A stretch of DNA of 64,000 bases from Conchocele bisecta (Eukaryota; Mollusca; Bivalvia; Lucinida; Thyasiridae). The notes under the pieces were generated by a model that was not told the origin of the DNA, ran no database searches, and saw nothing but the letters and a program-made list of their open reading frames with translations. Below are positions 12,071 through 21,310 of the stretch, piece by piece. The translations under genes were made by a program, and so were the position numbers. The first letter of the stretch is position 1. Every line of letters starts with the position of its first letter. Location: NCBI GenBank assembly GCA_029237695.1, contig CM055266.1, positions 10,123,805-10,187,804 of the forward strand, written 5' to 3'.

Positions 12071-12684
12071 GATAATCCGGTCTGTCTACGCATTAGGGCC
12101 CCTATAAGTGATTTGAGACTTACAAAAACTTCCAAAAAATAAACACACGAACAGACAGATGGACAGACAAACACTTTAAAACAAAATAAACAGACGAACG
12201 GACGTACGATCAGTAGTGAGGGTAATGTATTACTAAGTAATGCCAAAAATAAACGGACAGACAGACAGACGGAAGTATAGGGCGAAACCTATAGGGCGAA
12301 ATATGCACGGCCGATTTTATGGCGATGTTATTCATGAAATACATGTATGGCGGCCGTGACACTTGCGCTAAAAGAATCTTCGTACGACAGCCCAATACCT
12401 ATCGCAGACTTACGAGGAAAGTTACGAACTTCGCAAGAAAGTTCGCACGAAATTGACGTTAGTGAAACGGTAAAATGCGCCTAAGAAGTTCGTACGATAA
12501 TGTCTTATCGTAAGAAGTTTAGTGAAACGGGCCCCAGATCCAGGAACACTTCTCTAGGTGGGATCTCACCAGTGATTTGTACAAGGTAACAAAATATTAT
12601 TTGCTAAAATATGTGAAACTTTTAAATCTGATTAGTTCAGTTAATATTAACACTTGATATGTTCGCTGAATTTTAACTTAGAAT

Positions 12685-12850
12685 CGAATGTCACTCCCAA
12701 ATCTTAATTAGGAGATACTAAGTCCTAATTAGGAGATAACTAAATTATCTCCCATCTCCTAACTAATTCCTTGATAAAGGCCTTTTACCGAAACGTCGGA
12801 AAAGTGGGTTCCTGGTTTTTGCAGAATTGTTGATTATATATATATATATG
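12685..12850. repeat. CTAATTAGGAGAT repeats and a TA tract
   Basis: Short direct and inverted copies of CTAATTAGGAGATA lie at 12705-12770, followed by a (TA)n tract at 12834-12850. The same CTAATTAGGAG family recurs at 55975-56215 and 56500. Confidence 0.6.
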
Positions 12851-12954
12851 TATATTTTATAAACATTGGGCATGCATGTAAAATGCTGCAATATTCATGT
12901 CAGTGGAAAGCATGTAGTATTCTAGATATGTGTATGTGTCTTGAGGAATTGTTC

Positions 12955-13100
12955 GCCATTCCATCAATGCAGTACCCATCATTCTTCTAACGAGCAATAT
13001 AGATCGTTAACAGTCTACATGAGTGTGCTATTTGATCAGGAGCTACACTTGTCACGAATCCAATAAGCCCCATTTCTCGAGTCACAAAGAGGTTCGAATT
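12955..13100. repeat. Clam-type dispersed repeat copy
   Basis: Contains CCATTCCATCAATGCAGTAC, TTCTAACGAGCAATATAGAT, GTGTGCTATTTGATCAGGAG and AAGCCCCATTTCTCGAGTCA in the order seen in the copies at 52277-52435 and, inverted, at 31520-31700, 50755-50995 and 52557-52800. Confidence 0.7.
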
Positions 13101-13533
13101 TATCAGATAGAGCAGTTTAATCAGATGAACCCAAAATGAGCCATAAATACAAGCCCGGAGTAAATCTTGTAATTGTGGCTCATTTTACAGATGAAATACT
13201 CGGTCCTAAGACTCCGACAGTGATCGTTCAAAACCGTTACCCACTCGCTTATGTAGACCATATATACATCGTAGACATATTCCAGGTAGTCAAGTAGATG
13301 CAACAATACCGTAGTTTAGATATCGTTCATACCGCACACTTCACCTTTTTCCACTGACCTATGTGTCTTGCAATCGATAAATGCCTTAGATCTCCAAATA
13401 CGAGGGTGGGTCAATAAGTAGTGTCACATGGAACATAACTTGAAAAGTAGAGCTAAGTATAACGTTGTCGTTCTATTTTCTGTCACACATGTGTTTCTAG
13501 CGTTTCTTGGATGTTCAATTATTGTTTACATGA

Positions 13534-13539
13534 AACACC
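13534..13539. other. Left target-site duplication of element 1
   Basis: AACACC immediately precedes the terminal AGTAGTAATGGG and is repeated exactly at 27403-27408. A 6-bp duplication is the integration signature of Polintons. Confidence 0.9.
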
Positions 13540-13549
13540 AGTAGTAATG

Positions 13550-13835
13550 GGTGGCACTATGGCACACTTTTGAGTGATATGGCACTATGGCACACTTTTT
13601 TAGTGGTATGGCACTATGGCACACTTTTGAGTGATATGGCACTATGGCACACTTTTTTAGTGGTATGGCACTATGGCACACTTTTTAACGGCCGTTAAAA
13701 AGTGTGCCATAGTGCCATACCACTAAAAAAGTGTGCCATAGTGCCATATCACTCAAAAGTGTGCCATAGTGCCATACCACTAAAAAAGTGTGCCATAGTG
13801 CCATATCACTCAAAAGTGTGCCATAGGTGCCACCC
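13550..13835. repeat. Terminal palindrome of element 1, left
   Basis: Five alternating units of 28-29 bp (GGCACTATGGCACACTTTTG..., alternately followed by GTGATAT or TAGTGGTAT) face five inverted units around AACGGCCGTT, with the axis between 13691 and 13692. The outermost AGTAATGGGTGGCAC is echoed, imperfectly, at the inner end near 13836-13850. The structure could extrude as a hairpin and may be a replication or protein-binding site. Confidence 0.9.
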
Positions 13836-14217
13836 CTTATTACTCCCATTATTAAGGGTTTGGAAACTTCTTGTATTACGCTATAGTACCACACTGAACA
13901 TTTAGGGGGTATACTGTTCTGTATATAATTTTCAAATATTTTTGACAACTCCAATATTATCAAATACATATGAAAATATCCTAGAAATATTTTTCATACA
14001 CATTCTGACAACTCTAATATTGACAAAAGTTAATGAAAATAAATATTGATTGTAAATCAATATATTGGTATTTTTTCAATTTATAGTGGGGGAAAAATTG
14101 AATACAAGATATGTAAAGTTTTAACAATATTTTATTGAACAACAACATATTTACAAACATGGAATTATAGACCAGATATGCTATTCATATTTGATCTTTA
14201 AAAAAGTACATGCAATA

Positions 14218-14805
14218 TTATGTTAACATATTTGCAACATGAAGTAATTTTGGAAAATGCAAAGACATGGCATGATGATATTGTTGTGGTTTACAACATT
14301 GACACCCGACATATGTTGAACTTTGTTGAGGTCCTTCGTAGAGTGTTCCAAAGTGATGTTTGAACCAGATCGTTATAGTCCTATCATTCTTGAAGTAATC
14401 TGATGAACTGAATGTTTGTTGAATACAGAGACGCAGAGTATTTCCTCTTGCAATTGCAATCAACACAAACACACAGTATTTTCCACATGTTGTACTGAAT
14501 ACACTTTGTAGTCTCTGTTTGCTAAATGTCCATTTCATAGAATTGTTTGTCAAGAAAGACAATATTTCGACGTGTAGTGGTGGTAATCCATAGGAGTCAA
14601 AGTAGATGGCTTCATTCTTCTGGTCAAATACAATGGCTACCCAATGTTTTCCAGGTTGATCAGAATTATCCATGTTGATTATGTACGCCTTGACGTCTAA
14701 TGGTCTGTGATTTTGCGGTAGCTTGTCTTTTGGGCATACTATTCCGTTTAATCTCTTCAGCCATATTTCTCGATCCAGAATGTGTTGTAATTCGATGGTT
14801 TCCAT
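14218..14805 (-). CDS. Adenain-like cysteine protease, left copy
   Basis: Maturation protease of the adenovirus/Polinton type, which cleaves virion precursor proteins. The frame opens METIELQHILDREIWLKRL; the catalytic His lies in GKHWVAIVF, an acidic residue in IYFDSYGLPP, and the Gln and Cys in LQSVFSTTCGKYCVFVL. Length of about 195 residues fits the family. It is the mirror copy of 26139-26720. Compared with that copy it has lost one A near the codons for NDRTI, so its last 45 or so residues are out of frame, and it has a small insertion after KDKLP. The catalytic core is intact. Confidence 0.9.
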   Translation of the reverse strand: METIELQHILDREIWLKRLNGIVCPKDKLPQNHRPLDVKAYIINMDNSDQPGKHWVAIVFDQKNEAIYFDSYGLPPLHVEILSFLTNNSMKWTFSKQRLQSVFSTTCGKYCVFVLIAIARGNTLRLCIQQTFSSSDYFKNDRTITIWFKHHFGTLYEGPQQSSTYVGCQCCKPQQYHHAMSLHFPKLLHVANMLT

Positions 14806-14867
14806 CTTTGGATGTTGATTTCACCAATACGTTACTTTTAGGATTTGTTTTGTTCATAATTGTCCAA

Positions 14868-15082
14868 TGTTGTCCAATTGATCACTTCACGAAGACTATT
14901 TATTTCAATCTGGTTATCAAACTCTGAGAACACTATGACATTGATGACTTTTTCAAGTGCTCTGGCAAACTGAAGTTCAAGTCGTAGATTTCCAGTTCTT
15001 ATAGGGTGTAGGTGCCCCTCTTCGCTGCCCTGGTCAGGTGTCAAGTCATATCCCCACAAACAATATCCATTTACATATTCAT
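14868..15082 (-). pseudogene. Major capsid protein, C-terminal fragment in left repeat
   Basis: Carries the conserved end of the Polinton major capsid protein (WGYDLTPDQGSEEGHLHPIR and the downstream LRLELQFARAL). It is the mirror of 25853-26067 and has no N-terminal part, because the terminal repeat stops within the gene. It appears to be a by-product of duplication of the right end of the element. Confidence 0.88.
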
Positions 15083-15117
15083 ACCCTGAACCATTTTGTT
15101 GGATATTCGTGATTTTA

Positions 15118-15146
15118 TCTGTTTGGAAACTTCTTGTATTACGTCC
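15118..15146. repeat. Short direct repeat of terminal-repeat sequence
   Basis: TTTGGAAACTTCTTGTATTA plus CG here is identical to 13860-13881 in the same terminal repeat. It sits at the junction between the repeat boundary and the displaced integrase fragment, so it may mark a template-switch or repair join. Confidence 0.75.
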
Positions 15147-15157
15147 TAGCGGCTAAA

Positions 15158-15742
15158 ACAAATTCAAAGACGTTTTACACGTCGTAAGACAATAGTAGGT
15201 GGTATCGATCAACAATGGCAGGTTGATTTGGCAGATATGCAACAATTCTCAGGCGAAAATGAGAATCAAAGATATCTATTGTGTGTAATAGATGTATTTT
15301 CAAAATATGCATGGGTCATACCCCTTCCTAACAAAACGGGGAAAACATTGATTAACGCGTTTGATTTGATACTGAAAACATCAAAACGTAAGCCACAGTC
15401 TTTACAAAGCGATAAAGGAACGGAATTTAAAAATAAAGAATTTCAACATTTTCTTGAAATCTAATCACATTCATTTTTTCACAACCGAAAACCCTGAAAC
15501 TAAAGCAAGTATAGTTGAACGATTTCAAAGAACTTTAAAAACACGTATGTGGAAATATTTCACATATCATCAAACTAGAAAATATATTGATATTTTACAA
15601 AATATTGTTGATGGATACAACCGAACATACCATCGTAGTATTAAGAGGACCCCAATTTCTTTTAATACCTCAAATGAAATTGAGGTTACACATGCATTGT
15701 ATGGAATGAAACAAGCTATTCCAGCCAAAAACATTACAAAAT
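15158..15742 (+). pseudogene. Integrase core fragment, duplicated
   Basis: Second copy of the central part of the element's integrase (compare 22246-22830). It retains the whole DDE core: Asp in QVDLADM, Asp in LQSDKGTEF and Glu in ETKASIVERF, but lacks the N-terminal zinc-binding region and the C-terminal chromodomain-like tail. It reads cleanly where the 22-kb copy is broken (VIDVFSKYAWVIPLPNKTGK), but has its own frameshift near 15455. It is probably non-functional. Confidence 0.9.
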
Positions 15743-15756
15743 GATGTATTGTGTTG

Positions 15757-15823
15757 ATGTAAATTGCAATGGTCCTGGTATTTTCAACCGTCCATTTGAG
15801 CCGAATTTTGAACATAAATTATA
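15757..15823 (+). pseudogene. Major capsid gene fragment, displaced
   Basis: About 67 bp match 25708-25779 of the major capsid gene (CGTCCATTTGAGCC...TTGAACATAAATTATAT). It directly follows the integrase fragment, with a junction not found elsewhere, and is followed by a host repeat. Confidence 0.85.
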
Positions 15824-16250
15824 TGGCCAGAAATGCCATAAGCCCCATTTCTCCAGTCACAGTCGCATATGAGCAACAGCCATGTGCACAGCTTATGGAT
15901 TTATTGGATTTACATTTATTGAGCATAGCCAGACACTTCTAATGAAATACCAAGATGTGTTTTCATGTTGAATAAGAAAAGTATGTGCTATTTGTGGTAC
16001 CACACATTTTTTATTGCTTTTTGATACTCGTTACTTCTGTTTTTCGGTTTTTGGCAATTTGAGTTGGGTATTTAAGCAAATACGCAGCTTATCTGGAGCC
16101 CTGGATTCTATAGTTTATGTTGGTGACGTCACACATGTAGGTTGCCTTCCTGGAAAGACAACGAAATTCCTCAGGATTATTCATGTTACTTTCGGTTTTG
16201 GTTCTTGCTAACCAATAACTATTGAAATTTATATACTTTCTGTTTATTTT
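15824..16250. repeat. Host dispersed repeat inside element 1, then no gene
   Basis: Begins CATAAGCCCCATTTCTCCAG TCACAGTCGCA, the clam-type repeat found outside the element at 52405 and elsewhere. This is host sequence acquired within the element. The remainder to 16250 has no recognisable gene. Confidence 0.7.
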
Positions 16251-16254
16251 CATG

Positions 16255-16990
16255 GAATTTTAATACAGGTCATCAAACAATGAACAAAGTTTCCAATATG
16301 TTTTATCGGATAGGTTTTCGGTATGTTGCTGAATTCAACTTCATGAGTAAACGGATTTACATATAAATTCATTATGCCAATAGGCATATAATGTAAGTTT
16401 AAAAATTCATGGTTAATATGTTGACTGCCACTATCATTTTCAATTGAATTTGTTGTTTTGAATGGTACAACTCTTAAAATCGGAGCTTGAATATGTCCTA
16501 CAATAGAATATTCAACAATATCAGAGTAAACAAACAAATGATTAAATCCCTCATTTAAATTTGACAAATGTGGGAAATAATCATTTGCATCACTGCTTGA
16601 AAAAATGTATTGTTTAATAGTTTTGGATTTCCACCTAACTTTAAAAACAATGTATGGTTAAAATTAATTCCTGTTTTGTGAATTTTGTGGAAATTAAATT
16701 TTGGACGTTTCATACCATGAGAATATGAAACGCTAATCGCTTGCTTTCTTTTTTAAAAAATATCGTTAAAAGAATCTTGAATGATAGTATCAATTGTTTC
16801 CAATACAGGAGTTATTTAATGAATAGGATCCAGGTTGAAAATTAAATTTGATACTCCATTTAATCGGGCTACCATCTTCACTAAACCCTATCTCATTTAT
16901 ATCAAATCTTTTATTTTTTATTTCTAAATTTTTTCTTGTATAAGATCATAAAATCTTCTAACATCTGATGACTCTCCGGTTTCACTCTCG
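16255..16990 (-). pseudogene. Penton-like minor capsid fragment, inverted copy
   Basis: Minus-strand copy of 23680-24230. It reads VEYSIVGHIQAPILRVVPFK and EFLNLHYMPI, then diverges from the intact gene's PVSKSEFDTI ending. Further upstream on the minus strand are the displaced segments corresponding to the middle of the gene (for example the region encoding DISEIGFREDGTRLNGVSN), in several frames. It is broken and incomplete at both ends. Confidence 0.85.
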
Positions 16991-17219
16991 GTGTCCGAGT
17001 ATGGTACAAGTGGTATGTTGAATGTTGTAATAAAGTATTAATCAATTTGTAACAGCTTATATACTATCGTTACACCGTGACGGTTATAAAAGAAGCCACA
17101 ACTTACATATGGTCATCATTAGTCTACTGAACTCTGAAGCTACATGGACTCTCAAGCGACAGTCTAATTTATACATGGTTATTCTCAGGTCTGATGTAAC
17201 ACTATATTAAAAAGTTTCA

Positions 17220-17400
17220 TGAGAGAAACACTTACAATTTTTACATTGTCAAAAATAAGTAAAAATGAAATTTAATGTGGGATGTATTACTGTATTGTAA
17301 CACTAGTACGTCTAACGTAAATTCAATGTTCATTTTGTCATGTCAGATTGAAAGAATAATCATTTGATTCCACGAAAATAAAATAATATTAATCATTTTT
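17220..17400. repeat. Diverged, shortened copy of 18536-18890
   Basis: Shares TTTACATTGT.AAAAATAAGTAAAAATGAAAT and ATCATTTGATTCCACGAAAATAAA with 18546-18580 and 18860-18888, with the intervening coding-like part missing. It indicates an internal duplication followed by deletion. Confidence 0.65.
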
Positions 17401-17412
17401 TTAAAAAACCAA

Positions 17413-17570
17413 AGAAACTTTATTTTCCGTAAAAACACAACTGGTCTGTGGTCTGTCGGCCACGGAAATAACTCCGTTTATTTTCCGTGAAAAACACAAC
17501 GGGTCTGTGGTCTGTCGGTCACGGAAATAACTCTGTTTATTTCCCGCTCGGGTCTGTCGGCCACGGAAAC
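17413..17570. repeat. Tandem repeat, about 75 bp, two to three units
   Basis: Repeats TCTGTGGTCTGTCGGYCACGGAAATAACTC followed by TTTATTTTCCGT. The third unit is truncated. The function is unknown. Confidence 0.75.
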
Positions 17571-17571
17571 C

Positions 17572-17713
17572 GAAATATTTCGGAATATATAAGGCTGACG
17601 CAATAGTCATCTGTGGAATATATAAGGCTGATGCAATAGCCCTGGCTATTGCATCAGCCTTATATATTCCACAGATGGCTATTGCGTCAGCCTTATATAT
17701 TCCGAAATATTTC
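17572..17713. repeat. Near-perfect palindrome inside element 1
   Basis: Arms of about 70 bp meet around AATAGCCCTGGCTATT. Each arm holds two copies of GGAATATATAAGGCTGAYGC. The inner end (17700-17712) runs into an inverted integrase fragment. Confidence 0.85.
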
Positions 17714-17870
17714 CACATACGTGTTTTTTAAAGTTCTTTGAAATCATCAAACTAGAAAATATATTGATTGCATCAGCCTTATATATTCCGAAATATTTCC
17801 ACATACGTGTTTTTTAAAGTTCTTTGAAATCATCAAACTAGAAAATATATTGATATTTTATTTGAAACGG
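17708..17870. pseudogene. Fold-back integrase fragments
   Basis: Two tandem copies (about 17700-17766 and 17777-17858) of a chimera: a reverse-strand integrase piece (AAATATTTCCACATACGTGT ...) joined directly to a forward-strand piece (CATCAAACTAGAAAATATAT...). In the intact gene (22616-22692) these pieces are neighbours on one strand, so each unit is a local inversion join. Confidence 0.8.
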
Positions 17871-18015
17871 AGGATCAAAAGAGTTTTACTACAGAAACAA
17901 AACCTGATACTACGGCGGGTTGTGAGAGTTAAAACTCGAGAATCAAACAACAAATGGCGACACATTACCACTGAATAGATTTTGTTTACAGGTGTTACAC
18001 TCTAAACAAAAAAAC

Positions 18016-18036
18016 GCCCCTTTTCAGGGCCACCAC
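18016..18036 (+). promoter_or_regulatory. Histone-type 3' stem-loop, copy 1
   Basis: GCCCCTTTTCAGGGCCACCA closely matches the metazoan histone mRNA 3' element (6-bp stem, 4-base loop, ACCA tail), with one stem mismatch (C for G at the second position). No histone coding sequence lies upstream. The spacing of a purine-rich downstream element is not clear. Confidence 0.65.
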
Positions 18037-18545
18037 ACATTATTTATACGAAAATATTACTTTACAATTTATATCCTACATGTAATAACTTTGTATCTAC
18101 CGTTAGTTGTTAAACACAACATACATTTCAAAGTATATAATATCTTCAGATGTAATTTAAACATTTTAGTATGCACACAATCTCTGATCCGCTCTAATTT
18201 ATATATGCTTACACTCAGGTAGGATGTAAAACCTTTTTATGGTTTAATATAAAGTGTGACATCCAATGAAAAGTATTACATTGTTCAGAGTACAACCCAG
18301 ACTCTATACATCTAGGATGTTAACTTTTAATATATTTATTTCACGAGTACGTGGTTAGGAATTTAATTCCTTACTATATTTTGAAGTTTGAAGCAAGAGA
18401 AGTGTCGAATAGCTTCGTATATAACTGGAACAAGTTCGAGGATTTGATGAACGATATCCTCAAATAATAACCCCACGACAGAGAGTAAGCATGTATTGGA
18501 TACTTACTCTCAGATAGGATATAAAACCATATCCTAAACCTTACA

Positions 18546-18881
18546 ATGTTTACATTGTTAAAAATAAGTAAAAATGAAATAACTTTAACATCAAATTTCT
18601 TGAATGTTGTTTTAAAAACTGATGAAACAGTTCTCCTAAACCTTACAATGTTTACATTGTTAAAAATAAGTAAAAATGAAATAACTTTAACATCAAATTT
18701 CTTGAATGTTGTTTTAAAAACTGATGAAACAGTTCTGAATTTGGCACACCTCAGTCAACATGTCGAGAGGGCCCTGTGTGATACAGTTGACGAAAAAATA
18801 CATTCACATAAAAGTGGGGTTGGTGTACATCGTAACCACATTCGTCCAGAAAAAGAAAATCATTTGAATCCACGAAAATAA
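18546..18881 (+). CDS. Unknown small protein, internally duplicated
   Basis: A 111-codon frame. The first half is an exact tandem duplication of about 100 bp (the peptide NFLNVVLKTDETVL occurs twice); the second half is LAHLSQHVERALCDTVDEKI followed by a basic His/Lys-rich tail. I do not recognise it. It precedes an A-rich tract and a histone-type stem-loop at 19098, which could be its transcript end. It could also be a degraded host or viral gene; coding status is uncertain. Confidence 0.4.
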   Translation: MFTLLKISKNEITLTSNFLNVVLKTDETVLLNLTMFTLLKISKNEITLTSNFLNVVLKTDETVLNLAHLSQHVERALCDTVDEKIHSHKSGVGVHRNHIRPEKENHLNPRK

Positions 18882-18899
18882 ATTAGTACCAGTACTCGT

Positions 18900-19090
18900 G
18901 TTTTTTTTTTACAAAACCTAAAAAACAAAACCAAAAAAAAACAACAAAAAACAAAAAAAAAAAAAAAAAAAAAAAACAACAAAAAACAAAAAACAAAAAA
19001 AAAAAAAAAACCAAAAAAAAAAAAAAAAAAAATTGTACCAGTACTCGTGTCTTTTTTTAAAAATAAAAAATAACAGTACTCGTACCTTTA
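18900..19090. repeat. A-rich low-complexity tract
   Basis: Long A-runs interrupted by single C residues, flanked by direct repeats of GTACCAGTACTCGTGTTTTT (18886, 19033) and CAGTACTCGTACC. It gives a spurious poly-Phe reading on the minus strand. It may be a collapsed or mis-assembled simple repeat. Confidence 0.8.
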
Positions 19091-19097
19091 CCCAAAC

Positions 19098-19117
19098 GGC
19101 CCTTTTCAGGGCCACCC
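19098..19117 (+). promoter_or_regulatory. Histone-type 3' stem-loop, copy 2
   Basis: GGCCCTTTTCAGGGCCACC is a perfect match to the metazoan replication-dependent histone 3' stem-loop (stem GGCCCT/AGGGCC, loop TTTC, ACC tail, preceded by CCAAAC). It lies between the unknown 18.5-kb frame and the packaging ATPase, on the coding strand. Confidence 0.75.
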
Positions 19118-19207
19118 CAAACTATTCGAACAGAATTCCTTTTCAAATAAAACATTGTTATATACATTATAGTATATCTAATATATGTGGACCTTGTACT
19201 GTAAACA

Positions 19208-19875
19208 ATGGAGAACGAAGACCTATTGTGTTTGTTATTTCAACATCCTGTAACATTTATATAGCAGGTCCAAGTGGATGTGGAAAAAACTGAATTTGTA
19301 CAAAAGATTATTGATTATCGCAAAGATTTATTTAATATTATACCCGAAAAAGTAATATGGTGTTACAAAGAATGGCAACACATCTATACTATTATGCAAG
19401 AAAAGTTCAATTTCCTCAAATTTATTGAAGGTATCCCAGATGATGAAAATGAAATTGTATCCGATGTATCAATTCCACATCTTGTAGTATTTGATGATAT
19501 GTTAGGAGAAAAGATGAAGAAAAAATATAAATTGTGGTTTACAAGAAAAGGTCATCATAGAAATTCAAGTGTAATATATATTACACAAAATATGTTTCAA
19601 CAAAATAAATCGAGTAGAACTATAAGTCTTAATTCCCTTTACATGATTTTATTTAGAAATGAACGTGATGGTTTCAAATGAAAACATTATCACGTCAAAT
19701 GCAAAGTCCACACTTAATTTCAGCCTACAATGATGCTACTTCTCATGAACATGGTTATTTGTTAATTGATTTTCAATCACGAATTAAAAAACAATTTCTT
19801 TTAAGAAGTGACATTTTTCATCGATGGATTACAGATAAGGATGTTAGAGGACCTACTATTTATTCTCCAATATAG
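19208..19875 (+). CDS. Polinton genome-packaging ATPase (FtsK/HerA, A32-like)
   Basis: Motor that would translocate DNA into capsids. It begins MENEDLLCLLFQHPVTFI, followed after a frame change by the Walker A loop GPSGCGK, Walker B HLVVFDDM with its acidic pair, and the C-terminal family signature SPHLISAYNDATSHEHGYLL ending RSDIFHRWI. Length (about 220 residues) is normal. The reading is broken at about 19260, in the A-run directly after Walker A (about 19285-19289), and near 19675. Two of the three breaks are in or next to A/T-rich runs and could be sequence errors. Confidence 0.92.
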
Positions 19876-19917
19876 TAATATAGATATCAGAATTGTACTT
19901 TCTACCAAGGTGCTAAC

Positions 19918-20849
19918 ATGGCTTTCCCATACACATCAGGAAATATTATTCATGCTTTAAGAAATTTGAGTGATGAACAACATAAACTTACAAGAGAAAT
20001 AATATTGAAATCTGGATTAAAAGAGATATTGAAATGGTTTTCAGTAGCTGCCCAAAATATAGTTGAAAATAAAATAAAATTACCAAAACAAACAGTGCGT
20101 TTCATAGAAAAAAATAAAAAAGATGTTAAACAATTAGCTGATCCTACAATTGATGAGGATACAAAGAAAAAATAATATTAAAACCTGGTGGTGGAGGATT
20201 TTTAGGTGGTGTAATTATTAGAAGTTTACTTCGTTGGACAGGTACAAAAAACGTGAAAAATAGAAAACTAACCAAAAAACAAACTAAAAATCAAAAGAAA
20301 ACAACTAAAAAGAAAACAACTAAAAAGCAAAACGAATCTTCAAGATTTTCTTCAATGTCTAGTATGTCTACAAATCCTAGTCCTGTTAATTCGTATAGAT
20401 CTATATCAGCATTTCATACACCCTTATTGGTTGAAAAAACTCAGTTCACATCAACACCAATTTCCTTAAGATCTCCACAATTACCATTTACATCAACTTC
20501 TAACAAATCTGGATCATCATACAATATCTTTCCCCAGTAATTCTGGTTCATTTGAGCGACAGCCTCCAAAAAAAGAAGTATAAATTATAAAACTGAAATT
20601 GAAAATTGGCTTAGACTTGTTAATAAAGCAACAAAAGAACATGAAAAACTGTTCAAGGAATATAGTGCATTGGATGAACATCCAATAACTATGTTTTCGT
20701 CGTTAGAACACATTTGAGATCTCCTAAAACCAAAGAAGTTGTCAAAAACAAACTTATTCAAATCGAAAAAGGAAATAAAACATCTAAAAGATTTTGCGTT
20801 TAAAATTCCTGAATTAAGAGTAAAAATTAAAAGGTACTTAGGCGTATAA
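19918..20849 (+). CDS. Basic Polinton virion-type protein(s), broken frames
   Basis: The first part (19918-20175) belongs to a small-protein family common in animal Polintons: helical start, KQTVRFIEKNKKDVKQLADP and a Lys run leading to a Gly-rich PGGGGFLGG reached after a frameshift near 20172. The frame then continues through a Lys/Gln/Thr-rich stretch, a Ser/Thr/Pro-rich stretch (SSRFSSMSSMSTNPSPVNSY) and, after another shift near 20535, a helical Lys/Glu-rich end (IENWLRLVNKATKEHEKLFK) to a stop at 20849. It may be one or two genes. A DNA-binding or membrane-active minor virion role is inferred from its paralogue at 20906. Confidence 0.7.
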
Positions 20850-20905
20850 AATACAGTTATTAATTAATTTTGTATCATTCAATATAAAGTATTGTTAGTA
20901 TAAAG

Positions 20906-21310
20906 ATGGGTAAGGTCAAGAATAAAACCAGTAAAAAGAAACCATTAATTAAAAAACATGGTGCTATGCTTTTGGCTATAGCTAATGAACCTAAAAAATA
21001 TCGTGAAAAAATTAATAAAAAATGCACCAAACATCATATAATTAAGTGTATTTGTGAATGTTGTCACAATCTCTTAAAAGGCAATGTCACACTTACATCT
21101 GATCAGAAACGTAAATTGTATCCGAAGCGTAAACATCTCAGACAACTTGTATCAAAATCAATTTCAATTAAGAAAAAGAAAAATATTATAAATCAGACAG
21201 GAGGTCTTTTACCATTTTTACTTCCATTATTACCATTAATAGGTAAAGCTGTTCTAGGTGGTGCACTTGGTGTTGGTGCCAGAGCAGGTATTCGAGCTCT
21301 AGTTAAATAA
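20906..21310 (+). CDS. Small Polinton virion-type protein (PX-like)
   Basis: An intact 134-residue frame. Basic N-terminus, then CICECCHNLLKGNVTLTSDQ and a Lys-rich segment, ending INQTGGLLPFLLPLLPLIGK and a Gly/Ala-rich hydrophobic tail. This layout (CEC.HN.L.GNV.L...QK..L...K..L......S...KK......GG.LP) is a signature of a conserved metazoan Polinton/adintovirus small protein, probably a minor capsid or membrane-active component. QTGG-L fits the adenain cleavage consensus (N/Q)XGG-X, so the hydrophobic tail may be released by the element's own protease. Its stop overlaps the next start (TAATG). Confidence 0.82.
   Translation: MGKVKNKTSKKKPLIKKHGAMLLAIANEPKKYREKINKKCTKHHIIKCICECCHNLLKGNVTLTSDQKRKLYPKRKHLRQLVSKSISIKKKKNIINQTGGLLPFLLPLLPLIGKAVLGGALGVGARAGIRALVK

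Larger units (their letters stand above)
10440..12534 (-). mobile_element. PIF/Harbinger DNA transposon, decayed
   Basis: Terminal inverted repeats GGGCCCGTTTCACTAAACTT(CTTACG) at 10440-10465 and 12509-12534 match over 26 bp, and a 3-bp direct repeat CAG flanks both sides (10437-10439 and 12535-12537), the expected 3-bp duplication of this superfamily. Subterminal TTACGAACTTCTTA motifs recur inside both ends. The interior carries a broken HARBI1-type transposase on the minus strand near the left end and a five-unit tandem repeat near the right end. No Myb-like second protein was recognised. Confidence 0.85.
13540..15082. repeat. Element 1 left terminal inverted repeat
   Basis: Inverted match to 25853-27402, with scattered substitutions and small indels. 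It contains the terminal palindrome, an intergenic segment, the complete protease gene and the last part of the major capsid gene. Length near 1.54 kb is long for a Polinton and shows that a coding end has been duplicated. The match stops at ATATTCAT (15075-15082). Confidence 0.92.

Noticed and set aside
13685..13969. Open frame of 94 codons at the left end of element 1 (and its mirror at 26973-27257)
   Set aside because: Most of it translates the terminal repeat units; it is a by-product of the palindrome, not a gene.
18918..19115. Phe-rich reading on the minus strand
   Set aside because: Translation of an A-rich low-complexity tract.
17880..19120. Captured histone gene beside the stem-loops
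   Set aside because: I looked for H2A, H2B, H3, H4 and H1 signatures in the adjacent sequence and saw none; only the 3' elements remain.
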